64,000 nt of DNA from Tissierellales bacterium (lineage in GTDB: Bacteria > Bacillota > Clostridia > Tissierellales > Tissierellaceae). Where the stretch lies: positions 1 through 64,000 of the forward strand of contig JASLAT010000011.1 in the NCBI GenBank assembly GCA_030146915.1, read 5' to 3'. This document shows, piece by piece, positions 1 to 8,297 of the stretch. The notes under the pieces are model-generated. The model did not search any database. It worked only from the letters and a program-made list of their open reading frames with translations, and was not told the origin of the DNA. Each line of letters opens with the position of its first letter. Position 1 is the stretch's first letter. A program made the position numbers and the translations under genes.

Positions 1-19
1 TGACCAATTAACAAAGACT

Positions 20-48
20 AGTATATTACATTTTTGTCATATTGTCAA
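20..48 (-). promoter_or_regulatory. Strong sigma-A promoter firing off the left edge (proximal of two)
   Basis: On the minus strand a perfect -35 TTGACA (43-48) is separated by 17 bases from -10 TATACT (20-25). Transcription would start near position 13 and leave the window. No gene in the window lies downstream, so the target is unseen. Confidence 0.75.
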
Positions 49-111
49 CTGTTTTTTTGAAATTCTTTTAGAAAGTTTTTTTGTTTCTTTCTTGTCTCAC
101 TGACCTTTTAT

Positions 112-140
112 ATAATAACATTTTTAAAATAAAGTGTCAA
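112..140 (-). promoter_or_regulatory. Second tandem sigma-A promoter firing off the left edge
   Basis: On the minus strand -35 TTGACA (135-140) and -10 TATTAT (112-117) are 17 bases apart. It lies 92 bp upstream of the promoter at 20-48 in the same direction. Tandem consensus promoters of this kind are typical of rRNA or other stable-RNA operons, which is inference here. Confidence 0.65.
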
Positions 141-163
141 CACCTTTTGTTAAGTTTCTGAAA

Positions 164-200
164 TAAAAAAGTTCCTTCCATTATATATAGAAGGAACTTT
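164..200 (-). terminator. Rho-independent terminator of the YeiH-type gene
   Basis: An 11-bp inverted repeat (168-178 with 190-200, arms AAAGTTCCTTC and GAAGGAACTTT) is followed on the minus strand by a T run. It lies directly after the stop codon of the exporter gene. Confidence 0.85.
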
Positions 201-228
201 AACTATGTTTAAACTAAAGCTTAATATA

Positions 229-1257
229 TTATCCTATTTTATCAGCAAATAAATGTACAAATGTCATTGATGAAATAAATAGTGCTGCCCAAGTACAACC
301 TCCTAAGATCATAGGTTTAACTCCCTCTGTAAATAGATCTCTAAATTGTATTTTAAAACCTACCCCTGCTAAAGCTGCTGTTATAAGAAATTTGTAAGCC
401 TTGCTAAAGCTAAAAACTTCTTTAATAGGATTTAATGCACCTAATGTATTTAATATTGCCATTACTAAAAATATTAATATAAACCATGGAAAAGCCTTCA
501 TAACTGTTGCACCTACTGATGTTTCTTCTCCTCCAACATTAGCTTTAGATTGGTTTCTTACTTTAAGTAAAGTTATAATTATTGCTAAAGGTATTAGCAT
601 AGTGGTTCTAGCAAGCTTTATAGTTATTGCTGCATTTAATTCTTGTCCAACTAAAGTACTATATGTAGCTTCAGCAGCAGCAACACTTGAAGTATCATTT
701 ATTGCTGTACCAGCTAAAATAGCAAATTGATTATTAGTTAAACCTATTAATCCTGATAAGTATGGATAAGAAAGTGCTGCTAAAACATCAAATAAAAATA
801 TAGCTGTCATAGCATAAGCTATTTCTGTTTCTTTAGCTTCTATTATTGAAGATATTGTAGCTATAGCAGTACCACCACATATAGCAGTACCCCCTCCTAC
901 TAAAGTAGAAGTATTTGGTGTTACATTTATTCTTTTCCCTACAAAATGAGCCACAGTAAATGATAAAATTATATTAAATATTATCAAAGGTAAAGATCTT
1001 GCACCATGTCCTAATATTTCATTGAAATTTAAAGTAGCTCCCGCTAAAATAATTCCTAAGTTTAAAAACTTTTTCCCAGCAAATGAAGTACCTGCTTTAA
1101 AATCAGAGTCTATCTTAGGTAATAGGTTAACTATTATCATACCTATTATAAGTCCTATCATTGGTCCACCTATAATATTTTGCATTCCAGCTAAGTATGT
1201 TGCGACTAAAGCTATTATTATACAAACTATAATAGCGAATATTTTTTTATTATTCAT
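229..1257 (-). CDS. YeiH/UPF0324 family putative sulfate or sulfite exporter
   Basis: A 342-residue polytopic membrane protein of the YeiH (Cons_hypoth698) family. About ten hydrophobic segments are visible, with glycine-rich helices such as GGGTAICGGTAIATISSIIEA and the family-typical GTAINDTSSVAAA stretch. Family members are annotated as putative sulfate exporters, and in enterobacteria yeiH sits beside the sulfite-responsive LysR regulator YeiE. The start is the ATG at 1257, because AAGGAG lies eight bases upstream; an in-frame GTG at 1266 falls inside that leader. Downstream of the siroheme reductase and CoA-disulfide reductase genes it probably removes oxidised or toxic sulfur anions. 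The substrate is inferred from context. A terminator separates it from the upstream gene, so it may have its own promoter or depend on read-through. Confidence 0.85.
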   Translation of the reverse strand: MNNKKIFAIIVCIIIALVATYLAGMQNIIGGPMIGLIIGMIIVNLLPKIDSDFKAGTSFAGKKFLNLGIILAGATLNFNEILGHGARSLPLIIFNIILSFTVAHFVGKRINVTPNTSTLVGGGTAICGGTAIATISSIIEAKETEIAYAMTAIFLFDVLAALSYPYLSGLIGLTNNQFAILAGTAINDTSSVAAAEATYSTLVGQELNAAITIKLARTTMLIPLAIIITLLKVRNQSKANVGGEETSVGATVMKAFPWFILIFLVMAILNTLGALNPIKEVFSFSKAYKFLITAALAGVGFKIQFRDLFTEGVKPMILGGCTWAALFISSMTFVHLFADKIG

Positions 1258-1317
1258 TATATACACTCCTTCTTAGAAGATTATTGTTAATTTTTAAACA
1301 GTCTTTGCTTAAAATAT

Positions 1318-1344
1318 ACTATTAGGGGCAAAGCCCCTAATAGT
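1318..1344 (-). terminator. Terminator hairpin between reductase and exporter genes
   Basis: A perfect 12-bp stem (ACTATTAGGGGC with GCCCCTAATAGT) with an AAA loop follows the stop of the reductase. On the minus strand the downstream tail is T-rich (ATATTTT) but not a clean T run, so termination may be partial. Confidence 0.7.
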
Positions 1345-1351
1345 TATTATA

Positions 1352-2332
1352 TTAGCACTTAGCTCCACCCTTAACATGTAGCTGAGCGTTTATTATTTCG
1401 TCTTTTCTTTCTAAGATCTCATCATTGTATAATTGCTCTTCAAAGTTTTCAAAGCCCATTCTATCTAAAGTTTGTGCTAAACGTTCACCAGTATGTCCTT
1501 GCTCTCTATAGATTAACATAGTTTTAGCAATTACATCCATAACTTCTTCTTTGCTCTCTAGCATTTTACTTATTGGTCTACCTGGGTTAACTCTCTTACC
1601 CCACATACCACCTAAAGTTATTTTGTAACCTCTTGTTCCATCAGGTATAGCATCGAAATGACATTTTCCTACACATAAACCACAGTTATTACATAGCTCT
1701 TTATCTATTGTTAACTTTCCATCTACAACTTTCGCTGCGTTCATAGGACATACTTCTTCTATACTACATTTTTTACATCCTACACATACATCTTCATCAT
1801 AGTTAGGTCTATATTGTCCTATTATACCGAAATCGTTTAGATCTGGCTTAACACAATTGTTTGGACATCCACCCATACCGATTTTAAATTTGTGTGGAGT
1901 TAAAACATCATGCCAATTTAAGTAGAATTCATTATGTATGTCTTCTGTAACATCCCAAGTATCTACTAAACCAAATTGACAAGTAGTTCCTTTACATGAA
2001 ACAACTGGTCTAATTTTTGATCCTGTTCCACCTGTTAATAATCCTTCTTGAGCTACATACTCTCTAAAATCTTCAATTTTGTCAAAAGGTATGCCTGGAC
2101 ACTCAATTGCTAATCTTGACGTAAATGCTACTTCTCCACTACCAAATTTTTCTGCTGCTTCAGCGATACATTTTGTTTGAGCTGCTGTTATTTTACCATT
2201 AACTGTTATAACTCTTCCTGAAAAGTTATCTGTTCCTTTGTTTGCTAAGAAACCTAAACCTTTAACTCTTCTTTGCTCTTCTGGACTAATTGTTAAACTT
2301 GCTTTTCCTGGATTAACTGTAAAAACTGTCAT
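1352..2332 (-). CDS. Siroheme/4Fe-4S sulfite reductase-like protein with ferredoxin domain
   Basis: A 326-residue cytoplasmic redox enzyme of the nitrite/sulfite reductase family (COG2221, AsrC/DsrA-like). The N-terminal half is the ferredoxin-like reductase fold. The middle carries the siroheme/4Fe-4S cysteines as SCKGTTC and GGCPNNC, followed by a two-cluster ferredoxin insert with CVGCKKC...CP and CNNCGLCVGKC. The expected reaction is reduction of sulfite or a related sulfur oxyanion. There are no adjacent asrA or asrB genes, so its electron donor must lie elsewhere. The start at 2332 is set by GGAGGG seven bases upstream; the in-frame ATG at 2347 overlaps that ribosome site. It is co-transcribed behind the CoA-disulfide reductase gene (33-bp gap), so persulfide and sulfite handling look linked. 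True substrate unknown. Confidence 0.85.
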   Translation of the reverse strand: MTVFTVNPGKASLTISPEEQRRVKGLGFLANKGTDNFSGRVITVNGKITAAQTKCIAEAAEKFGSGEVAFTSRLAIECPGIPFDKIEDFREYVAQEGLLTGGTGSKIRPVVSCKGTTCQFGLVDTWDVTEDIHNEFYLNWHDVLTPHKFKIGMGGCPNNCVKPDLNDFGIIGQYRPNYDEDVCVGCKKCSIEEVCPMNAAKVVDGKLTIDKELCNNCGLCVGKCHFDAIPDGTRGYKITLGGMWGKRVNPGRPISKMLESKEEVMDVIAKTMLIYREQGHTGERLAQTLDRMGFENFEEQLYNDEILERKDEIINAQLHVKGGAKC

Positions 2333-2364
2333 TTTAAATCCCTCCATAATATTATTAGTATTTT

Positions 2365-3996
2365 TTATATATTATTTACTATACTCCCACCTTCAAGAGC
2401 TTTGGTATTAGTATAACCAAGATGCTTTAGTTTATTTTGCATCATATAGGCTCTTTTACCCTTACTACAAACCAGTAGAATTTTATCATCTTTTTTCAAT
2501 CCATCTATAGGACCATCAACCTTAGATAAATCTAAAAAAGGATAATCTACTAATTCAGGAACCACTGCTACATCAATTATTTTATAATCTTTAGCTTTTC
2601 CTTCTGAAAACTCTCTAGCTGTCATAGTCTCATACTCACCTTTAATTTTATTGATAAGTATGTTTACTGTATGAGCTATAGGATTTATAGCTGTGGAAAA
2701 TGGTGGTGCATAGGATAAATCTAAATCCATTATATCTTCTAAACTTGCTCCTAAGGATATAGATGTTACTGCAATATCAACTATTTTATCTACCGCTGTA
2801 TTATCTAATCCTAATACTTGTAAACCAAGTAATTTTTGACTCTCTCTATCAGCAATCATCTTTATTATAAATAATGATGAACCTGGAAAATAGTGTGCTT
2901 TATCTTCAGTTACCGTTATTACACTAATAGGATCATAACCTGCATTTTTAGCAGCATATTCTGTTAATCCTGTTCTTCCAATATTTAATCCTGGAAGTTG
3001 TGCTACTGCAGTTGATAATGCACCTTTATACTTTACTTTAGATTCTTCTATATTTTGTGCTAAAATTCTACCAGCTATATTTGCTGTTGATCCCATAGGT
3101 GACCAAGCTGGTTCGGATGTTAGTCTGTTAGTAACAGTTGCACAATCTCCTACTGCATATATATCTTTAAGATTAGTTTCTAGATATTCATTTACTTTTA
3201 TTGTTCCATTTGGCATTAATTCAATATTACTATCTTCAAGGAAATTAGTATTAGCCCTTACTCCTAAAGAAAGTACCACTAAGTCTGTTTTCATTTTATG
3301 TTTATCTGTCTTAATAGCAGTTACTTTGCCCTCTTCTCCCAAAATAGCTTCCATTCTGGTTTCAGTAAAAACCATAATACCTTGATCTGCCAAGTGCTCT
3401 ATTATATAATCTGTCATTTCTTTTTCAAAACCAGGTGGTATGCTACTTGCCATATCTATAACGGTAGTTACCATGCCTTGTTCCTTTAAGTTTTCTGCAA
3501 CTTCCAGTCCTATAAATCCCCCTCCTATAACTGTTGCTCTTCTAGGAGATAGTTTTTCTATTCTGTCTCTTAATTCTATTGCATCCTTAGGAGTTCTCAT
3601 AAAATAAACTCCATCTAAATCAATACCTTCTATTGGTGGTTTTATTGGACTTGCACCAGTTGCTATAACTAATTTATCGTAATTATGTATTTTTTCTGAA
3701 TTTTCAGAGTTTAGATCCAATACTCTAACTTCTTTCTTATCTGGGTCTACACTCACTGCTCTATGGTTTGTCAATACCTCAACCCCTGTAAGTCCCTCAA
3801 AAGATTCAGGTGTATTTACAATCAATTCATCCCTATCTTTTATTAAGTTACCTACATAATAAGGTAAACCACATCCAGCATAGGATATATCTGTACCCTC
3901 GGTTAAAATAGTTACATCTAGGTCCCTATTTTCCCTTTTAAGTTTTGCTGCAACCTTTGTTCCCGCAGCTACTCCTCCTATGATTAAAACCTTCAT
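2365..3996 (-). CDS. CoA-disulfide/polysulfide reductase with C-terminal rhodanese domain
   Basis: A 543-residue FAD flavoprotein of the CoA-disulfide reductase-rhodanese (CoADR-RHD/Npsr) family. The N-terminal FAD motif is IIGGVAAGTK and the single catalytic cysteine is C42 in AGCGLPYY. The NAD(P)H motif is VIGGGFIGLEVAENL, and a second FAD contact is YAVGDC. The C-terminal rhodanese domain (about 450-543) keeps its active-site loop, C510 in VCSKGKR. Family members reduce CoA disulfides, CoA persulfide or polysulfide with NAD(P)H. It is first in a leftward transcript with the sulfite reductase-like gene, reading from a promoter at 4103-4131, divergent from a LysR gene. The start has GAGGTG nine bases upstream. 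Confidence 0.9.
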   Translation of the reverse strand: MKVLIIGGVAAGTKVAAKLKRENRDLDVTILTEGTDISYAGCGLPYYVGNLIKDRDELIVNTPESFEGLTGVEVLTNHRAVSVDPDKKEVRVLDLNSENSEKIHNYDKLVIATGASPIKPPIEGIDLDGVYFMRTPKDAIELRDRIEKLSPRRATVIGGGFIGLEVAENLKEQGMVTTVIDMASSIPPGFEKEMTDYIIEHLADQGIMVFTETRMEAILGEEGKVTAIKTDKHKMKTDLVVLSLGVRANTNFLEDSNIELMPNGTIKVNEYLETNLKDIYAVGDCATVTNRLTSEPAWSPMGSTANIAGRILAQNIEESKVKYKGALSTAVAQLPGLNIGRTGLTEYAAKNAGYDPISVITVTEDKAHYFPGSSLFIIKMIADRESQKLLGLQVLGLDNTAVDKIVDIAVTSISLGASLEDIMDLDLSYAPPFSTAINPIAHTVNILINKIKGEYETMTAREFSEGKAKDYKIIDVAVVPELVDYPFLDLSKVDGPIDGLKKDDKILLVCSKGKRAYMMQNKLKHLGYTNTKALEGGSIVNNI

Positions 3997-4041
3997 AGAA
4001 ACACCTCATCGTTTTCATATATTTCAGTTAATTTATCTTTT

Positions 4042-4068
4042 TAAAAAAACTCTATAGAGCCCTTATAG
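4042..4068 (-). promoter_or_regulatory. Possible leader hairpin with T run upstream of the sulfur operon
   Basis: In the roughly 100-base minus-strand leader, CTATA (64-68 end) can pair with TATAG (52-56 end), followed by AG and seven Ts. A second small palindrome (AAGCT, AGCTT) lies at 4083-4095. This resembles a weak intrinsic terminator before the coding region, so attenuation is possible but unproven. Confidence 0.3.
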
Positions 4069-4102
4069 GTTTGATTATTGTAAGCTTCTAGCTTGTAAAG
4101 AA

Positions 4103-4131
4103 ATTATAACACTTGTTAAATTTTTAGTAAA
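4103..4131 (-). promoter_or_regulatory. Promoter of the CoA-disulfide reductase operon
   Basis: On the minus strand TTTACT (4126-4131) is 17 bases from a consensus TATAAT (4103-4108). Transcription would start near 4096, giving a leader of about 100 bases. Confidence 0.7.
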
Positions 4132-4152
4132 GTGATATTATCTAATTGAAAC

Positions 4153-4169
4153 TATAGGTAATACCTATA
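4153..4169. promoter_or_regulatory. Palindromic operator in the LysR/sulfur-operon divergent region
   Basis: TATAGGTAATACCTATA is a 17-bp perfect palindrome around one base. It lies just upstream of the leftward promoter and, on the plus strand, between a TTGAAA (4147-4152) and a TATTAA-like -10, so a LysR protein bound here could autoregulate and control the sulfur operon. The binding protein is inferred. Confidence 0.6.
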
Positions 4170-4210
4170 TTAATTTAATTACTATTGATAACTTAAAGGA
4201 GGTTGATTTA

Positions 4211-5131
4211 TTGAGTATTAGACACTTAAGAATTTTTGTTGCAGTAGCTACAACTGGGAAAATGTGCGATGCTGCTGATGAACTATTTATATCACAGCCT
4301 ACTGTTAGTCAAGCAATTAAAGAACTAGAAGAGTATTATGGGGTACTTCTTTTTGAAAGATTAGGTAGAAAGCTTCACATAACAGAATCAGGTAGAGAGC
4401 TTCTTTTCTATGCTCGCAATCTTTTAGATGACTTCGATAGCATAGAGAAAAAAATGTTTGAGGTTTCTTCTAAAAAAAGAATCAGTATAGGTGCAACTAT
4501 AACTATAGGAAGTTGCATTCTTCCAGATATTATAAATGAATTAAAATCTATCCATCCTAATATTAATACATATTCATGTATAAGTAACACTCAAACCGTA
4601 GAACAAAAAATTTTAAATTCTGAATTAGATATAGGATTAGTAGAAGGTAATATAAATAATCCAAGTCTAATTAGTATACCTGCTCTAACAGATTCTCTAG
4701 TTTTAGCTTGTAACTCTAATCACAAGTTTGCAGAAAAAGATGAGTTATCTTTAAAAGATATTCGTAATAAAGACTTTATTTTAAGAGAACAAGGTAGTGG
4801 TACTAGAAAACTTTTTGAAGAGTATATTAATAGTCATAACGTACCTATAAATATAGTTTTAGAAAGTAATTGCCCTGGGTCTATAAAAAAGGCAATTATT
4901 AAAAATAATTTCTTCTCAGTTATGTCTGCAAGACTAATTGCTAAAGAAGTATTAAACGGACAAATTTCTATATTTAGATGCACTAATAAAAAATGGGATC
5001 GTAATTTTAATATAGTATATCACAAAGACAAATTTTTAGACTCCACACTTGAAGACTTAATTTATATTTTTAAAAACTATAAGTGTAAATATGATTTAAG
5101 CATATTGCCAAGAAAAGTACTTAAGGCATAA
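4211..5131 (+). CDS. LysR family transcriptional regulator (CysB/YeiE-like context)
   Basis: A 306-residue LysR regulator. Residues 1-60 form the winged helix-turn-helix (RIFVAVATTGKMCDAADEL, then ISQPTVSQAIKELEEYYG), and the remainder is the periplasmic-binding-protein-like effector domain with the EQGSGTRKLFEEYI segment typical of the CysB/CysL/YeiE group. It starts at TTG 4211 with AAAGGAGG upstream. It is divergent from the sulfur operon and shares a palindromic operator with it. By analogy with YeiE beside yeiH and CysL beside sulfite reductase it probably senses a sulfur metabolite, activating the leftward genes and repressing itself. The effector is not known. Confidence 0.9.
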   Translation: MSIRHLRIFVAVATTGKMCDAADELFISQPTVSQAIKELEEYYGVLLFERLGRKLHITESGRELLFYARNLLDDFDSIEKKMFEVSSKKRISIGATITIGSCILPDIINELKSIHPNINTYSCISNTQTVEQKILNSELDIGLVEGNINNPSLISIPALTDSLVLACNSNHKFAEKDELSLKDIRNKDFILREQGSGTRKLFEEYINSHNVPINIVLESNCPGSIKKAIIKNNFFSVMSARLIAKEVLNGQISIFRCTNKKWDRNFNIVYHKDKFLDSTLEDLIYIFKNYKCKYDLSILPRKVLKA

Positions 5132-5160
5132 AAGAGAGGAATATATTCCTCTCTTTTTTT
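5132..5160 (+). terminator. Terminator of the first LysR gene
   Basis: AAGAGAGGAAT pairs with ATTCCTCTCTT across a short loop immediately after the stop codon, followed by seven Ts. Confidence 0.9.
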
Positions 5161-5288
5161 ATAAGTATCATTAATAGATATTGTTAATATTACATACAAA
5201 TTATACCAACTTTCTGATATAATACCATATATATACTGTTTATTTTTTACATTTAAATTATAATATTCACAAGAAAGAGGTGTTTTTT

Positions 5289-6197
5289 TTGGATTTTAAA
5301 GAATTAGAAACCTTTATAAAAGTTGCAGAATATAAAAATTTCTCTAAAACAGCAGAAATTATGGATGTAACACAACCAACGGTTACTAACCATATACAGA
5401 GTTTAGAAAAAGAATTAAACGCTGTTTTAATAAATAGAAAGGGAAGAAAAATTTCTTTAACCGAAAGTGGTAGGATTTTTTATAGATATGCTATAGACAT
5501 AATTAATTCTTGTAAAATGGCAAAATATGAAATAAATACAAATAAGAAGGGCTTAGGTGGACATTTAGTCATAGAGTCCTGTATGATTCCAAGAAAATAT
5601 TATTTACCTAATATCTTAAAAAAATTTCTTGACCACAATAATAATATAACTTTTTCTATTTCAGGTGATGACCCCGATACATCACTTTTAAAACTAAAAA
5701 ACAGAGAGTTAGATTTTGCCATTACAGGTTTTCTAAAAGAAGATGAGGATTTAGAGTTCATTAAAATACTAAAAGTTGATAATCTTTTGGCTATACCTAA
5801 AGATTGTCCTTATGATAATTTCTCAACTGTAGATGCTAGTATATTCAAAGAGCATAGATTTATAGTAAAAGAATCTTCAATACATATTAAACAGCATGTG
5901 TTTAATAAACTAGATCAAGTTGGGCTAGGAGAAGAAGATATTAATCCTATTGGATTTACATCAGACCTAAATACTGTTAAGGAACTATTATCATTGGGAC
6001 TAGGTATAACTTTAATGCCTAAAAAAGAAGTAATTAATGATATTAAAGAAAATAAATATAAGGCTGTTTATATAGAAAACTTAGATATGACTAGAGATTT
6101 TTATTTTGTTTATCCCAAAAATAGACATATGGATCCTATAAGTGAGTCATTCAAAAATTTTATTCTTAAAAATAAGATTATAGATAATAAAATATAA
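5289..6197 (+). CDS. LysR family transcriptional regulator (second copy)
   Basis: A 302-residue LysR protein with N-terminal helix-turn-helix (KVAEYKNFSKTAEIMDVTQ, PTVTNHIQSLEKEL) and C-terminal effector domain (about 90-295). The most likely start is TTG 5289, eight bases after AAGAAAGAGG; the in-frame GTG at 5280 overlaps that ribosome site. It has its own terminator and follows the first LysR gene by about 150 bp, so the two are separate units. No obvious target is adjacent other than the sulfur operon upstream; the convergent neighbour is the GDT1-type exporter. The two regulators are only distantly similar, so they are not a recent duplication. Confidence 0.88.
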   Translation: MDFKELETFIKVAEYKNFSKTAEIMDVTQPTVTNHIQSLEKELNAVLINRKGRKISLTESGRIFYRYAIDIINSCKMAKYEINTNKKGLGGHLVIESCMIPRKYYLPNILKKFLDHNNNITFSISGDDPDTSLLKLKNRELDFAITGFLKEDEDLEFIKILKVDNLLAIPKDCPYDNFSTVDASIFKEHRFIVKESSIHIKQHVFNKLDQVGLGEEDINPIGFTSDLNTVKELLSLGLGITLMPKKEVINDIKENKYKAVYIENLDMTRDFYFVYPKNRHMDPISESFKNFILKNKIIDNKI

Positions 6198-6200
6198 ATA

Positions 6201-6230
6201 AAATAAACCAAGAAATGCTTGGTTTATTTT
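6201..6230. terminator. Bidirectional terminator between LysR and GDT1 genes
   Basis: A perfect 12-bp stem (AAATAAACCAAG, 6201-6212, with 6218-6229) and five-base loop. It serves the rightward LysR gene and overlaps the stop codon of the convergent exporter gene. Confidence 0.8.
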
Positions 6231-7324
6231 ATGCCTTTTATAACCTTTTCCATTCTATTAGCCATAACCTTATCGATAAAACGAATCTGATCTATATAAT
6301 AATTAATATTATCAGTCAATATTATTTTTTGAGAAAATAAATATTCTTCCAATATATTTCTTATCTGATTCACGACAAACTCTTCCTCATGAGGCCATTC
6401 TTTTTTTATAGTATTTACAACTATTAAACTTAAGGCTTGAAATATTTTATCTTCATCATAATCTTTTTTTATAAAATCATCTAGTTTTTGAAAATCTGTT
6501 AATTTAAATTCCCCATTACTCCTAGCTTCTGATAATACATTTTTTACATAACCTATCAGGCAAGAACTTCCTCTACAAGTTCCACAAACCTCTTCACCAA
6601 GACAAATATTATTTATAGAATCCTCTATAATCTTAGTTTCTTCATATAATTTACTAGCAGCTTTTTTCATAGGAGTCATCTTACTAACTGTAACTTTCTT
6701 ACAGAATCTAACTATTAGCAATAATTCTAAAAATAAAGCAAAAGTTAAATAAGGAATCGCAGTCCTACCTAATAGTGAAAATATTTTAATACTTGCAAAA
6801 AACATAAAGACTATTGAGGATAGAATTTTTAATAAAGAGTCAGGTATTTTCCCACCTATTTTACTTCCAACCAATATACCTAACATTGAAGTTAATACCA
6901 TTCCAGTTGTTGTTCCAAGTAATGTAATAATAGGCGATATTGAATCTGTAGAAAGTGTCATAGCCATAATCTGCGTTTTATCTCCTAATTCACCCAAGAA
7001 AAAAGCTAGTGCAACTGTTATTATTGGTCCATAACTACTTATATTATTATCTTCTTCTTCTTCCTCTATAGCTAAAGAAAAGTAAGCAAATACTATAAAA
7101 ATCACTCCAGATAACAACTGAATTTTATTTAAACTTATAAAATTTAAAATAAACTGACCCAATATTATTGCCAGTCCATGATTAAGTAATACTCCTAGTA
7201 TAACTCCAAATATAACTTCCACTAGTCTATATTGTGTTGCAAACGTCATGGCTATTATCTGAGTTTTATCTCCTAATTCTGCAAAAAAAGTTAAAACTAA
7301 TGCTCTTATATATTCCTTTATCAT
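6224..7324 (-). CDS. TMEM165/GDT1 family cation exporter with cysteine-bearing C-terminal extension
   Basis: A 366-residue protein. Residues 1-210 are the UPF0016/GDT1 membrane domain with both signature repeats, ELGDKTQ at 16-22 and 112-118, separated by an acidic loop (EEEEED near 87-92). Family members export Mn2+ or exchange Ca2+/Mn2+ for protons. Residues 211-366 form a soluble tail not usual in bacterial homologues of about 190-230 residues, with cysteines 241, 247, 250 and 255 in a CxGEEVCGTCRGSSC cluster followed by helical segments. That tail could bind metal or a cofactor; this is inference. It follows the lipid kinase gene by 12 bp in the same operon. A second gene fused in frame or an intracellular sensor domain are both possible readings. 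Confidence 0.85.
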   Translation of the reverse strand: MIKEYIRALVLTFFAELGDKTQIIAMTFATQYRLVEVIFGVILGVLLNHGLAIILGQFILNFISLNKIQLLSGVIFIVFAYFSLAIEEEEEDNNISSYGPIITVALAFFLGELGDKTQIMAMTLSTDSISPIITLLGTTTGMVLTSMLGILVGSKIGGKIPDSLLKILSSIVFMFFASIKIFSLLGRTAIPYLTFALFLELLLIVRFCKKVTVSKMTPMKKAASKLYEETKIIEDSINNICLGEEVCGTCRGSSCLIGYVKNVLSEARSNGEFKLTDFQKLDDFIKKDYDEDKIFQALSLIVVNTIKKEWPHEEEFVVNQIRNILEEYLFSQKIILTDNINYYIDQIRFIDKVMANRMEKVIKGIK

Positions 7325-7336
7325 TTAAAACATCCT

Positions 7337-8227
7337 TTATAAATTATTTATGACCCTAAAAGCTGATTCCAATATTTCAAATTTAGCTGGTAACTCACCA
7401 CCATACTCACCATCAATATCTATTGAAACTTTAGAAGTAGAATCTAAAGTTATAGATTTAGTTTTAAAATATATAACATTTGGATGGTTAATATGTTCCC
7501 CTGATAAAACACCTAGAAATATATTTGCTATATCTGGTAGTGCAGACTTTTTAAAAATTATTACATCTAAATATCCATCCGTTACATCTGCTTTGGGTGC
7601 TATATTTTTAAAGCCTCCTATAGAAGAAGTATTAGTGATTAAAAACAATAAAGCATCTTGCTTTATAGATAGCTCTTTACTTTCTATAAATAGTTCCATA
7701 GCTTCCAATCCCTGGGTTGTAATCTCTTTAATTCCCTCTAAATAATATGCCCCTCTACCTAAAACAAATTTGGCTTCAGGTTGAACTTGATAGCCTACAT
7801 TTGATAATATACCACCTGCAGCAACATTAACAAAATAACTATCATTGATTTTACCAAGATCAACATCGGTTACTTTACCATTTTTTATCATATTATAAAA
7901 CTCATTTACAGTTTTAGGAATATTTAAGTATGTTGCGAAGTCATTTACTGTTCCCGAGGATAATATAGCTACAGGAATTTTCTTACCTCCATAAACTATC
8001 CCTTTAGCAACCTCATTAACAGTACCATCCCCCCCACTTACAATAATCTTATCCCAATCCTCTTTACAGGTTTTTATAGTTTCCTTCATTGCATCATTTT
8101 TTTGTTTAGTTTGAAACTTCTGTATTATGTATCCATCATCAATAAGAAGTTTTATAAGTTTTTCAAGTCTTCTATCTACAGCTTGTCTTCCTGATGAAGG
8201 ATTTTCTATAATCTTAATCCTCTCCAT
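7337..8227 (-). CDS. Diacylglycerol kinase family lipid kinase (YegS/DgkB type)
   Basis: A 296-residue soluble lipid kinase. The nucleotide-binding half has NPSSGRQ near the N terminus, then SGGDGTVNEVAKGI and LSSGTVNDFATYL. The C-terminal beta-sandwich carries the terminal DIDGEYGGELP segment of the family. It would phosphorylate diacylglycerol or a related lipid at the membrane in phospholipid turnover. The start at 8227 is preceded by a GGGGGTGGG purine stretch. It is followed closely by the GDT1 gene and isolated from the upstream genes by a terminator at 8264-8297. Confidence 0.9.
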   Translation of the reverse strand: MERIKIIENPSSGRQAVDRRLEKLIKLLIDDGYIIQKFQTKQKNDAMKETIKTCKEDWDKIIVSGGDGTVNEVAKGIVYGGKKIPVAILSSGTVNDFATYLNIPKTVNEFYNMIKNGKVTDVDLGKINDSYFVNVAAGGILSNVGYQVQPEAKFVLGRGAYYLEGIKEITTQGLEAMELFIESKELSIKQDALLFLITNTSSIGGFKNIAPKADVTDGYLDVIIFKKSALPDIANIFLGVLSGEHINHPNVIYFKTKSITLDSTSKVSIDIDGEYGGELPAKFEILESAFRVINNL

Positions 8228-8263
8228 ACACCCACCCCCTATATATTATTATAACAGGAATTA

Positions 8264-8297
8264 TAAAAAAAAGATAAGAACTATTAGTTCTTATCTT
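8264..8297 (-). terminator. Terminator of the DUF948-like gene
   Basis: A perfect 11-bp stem, AAGATAAGAAC (8271-8281) with 8287-8297, five-base loop, and eight Ts on the minus strand. It overlaps the stop codon of the gene at 8291. Confidence 0.9.

Noticed and set aside
4211..6197. Recent duplication of LysR genes
   Set aside because: The two proteins align only in the general helix-turn-helix pattern; they are distinct family members.
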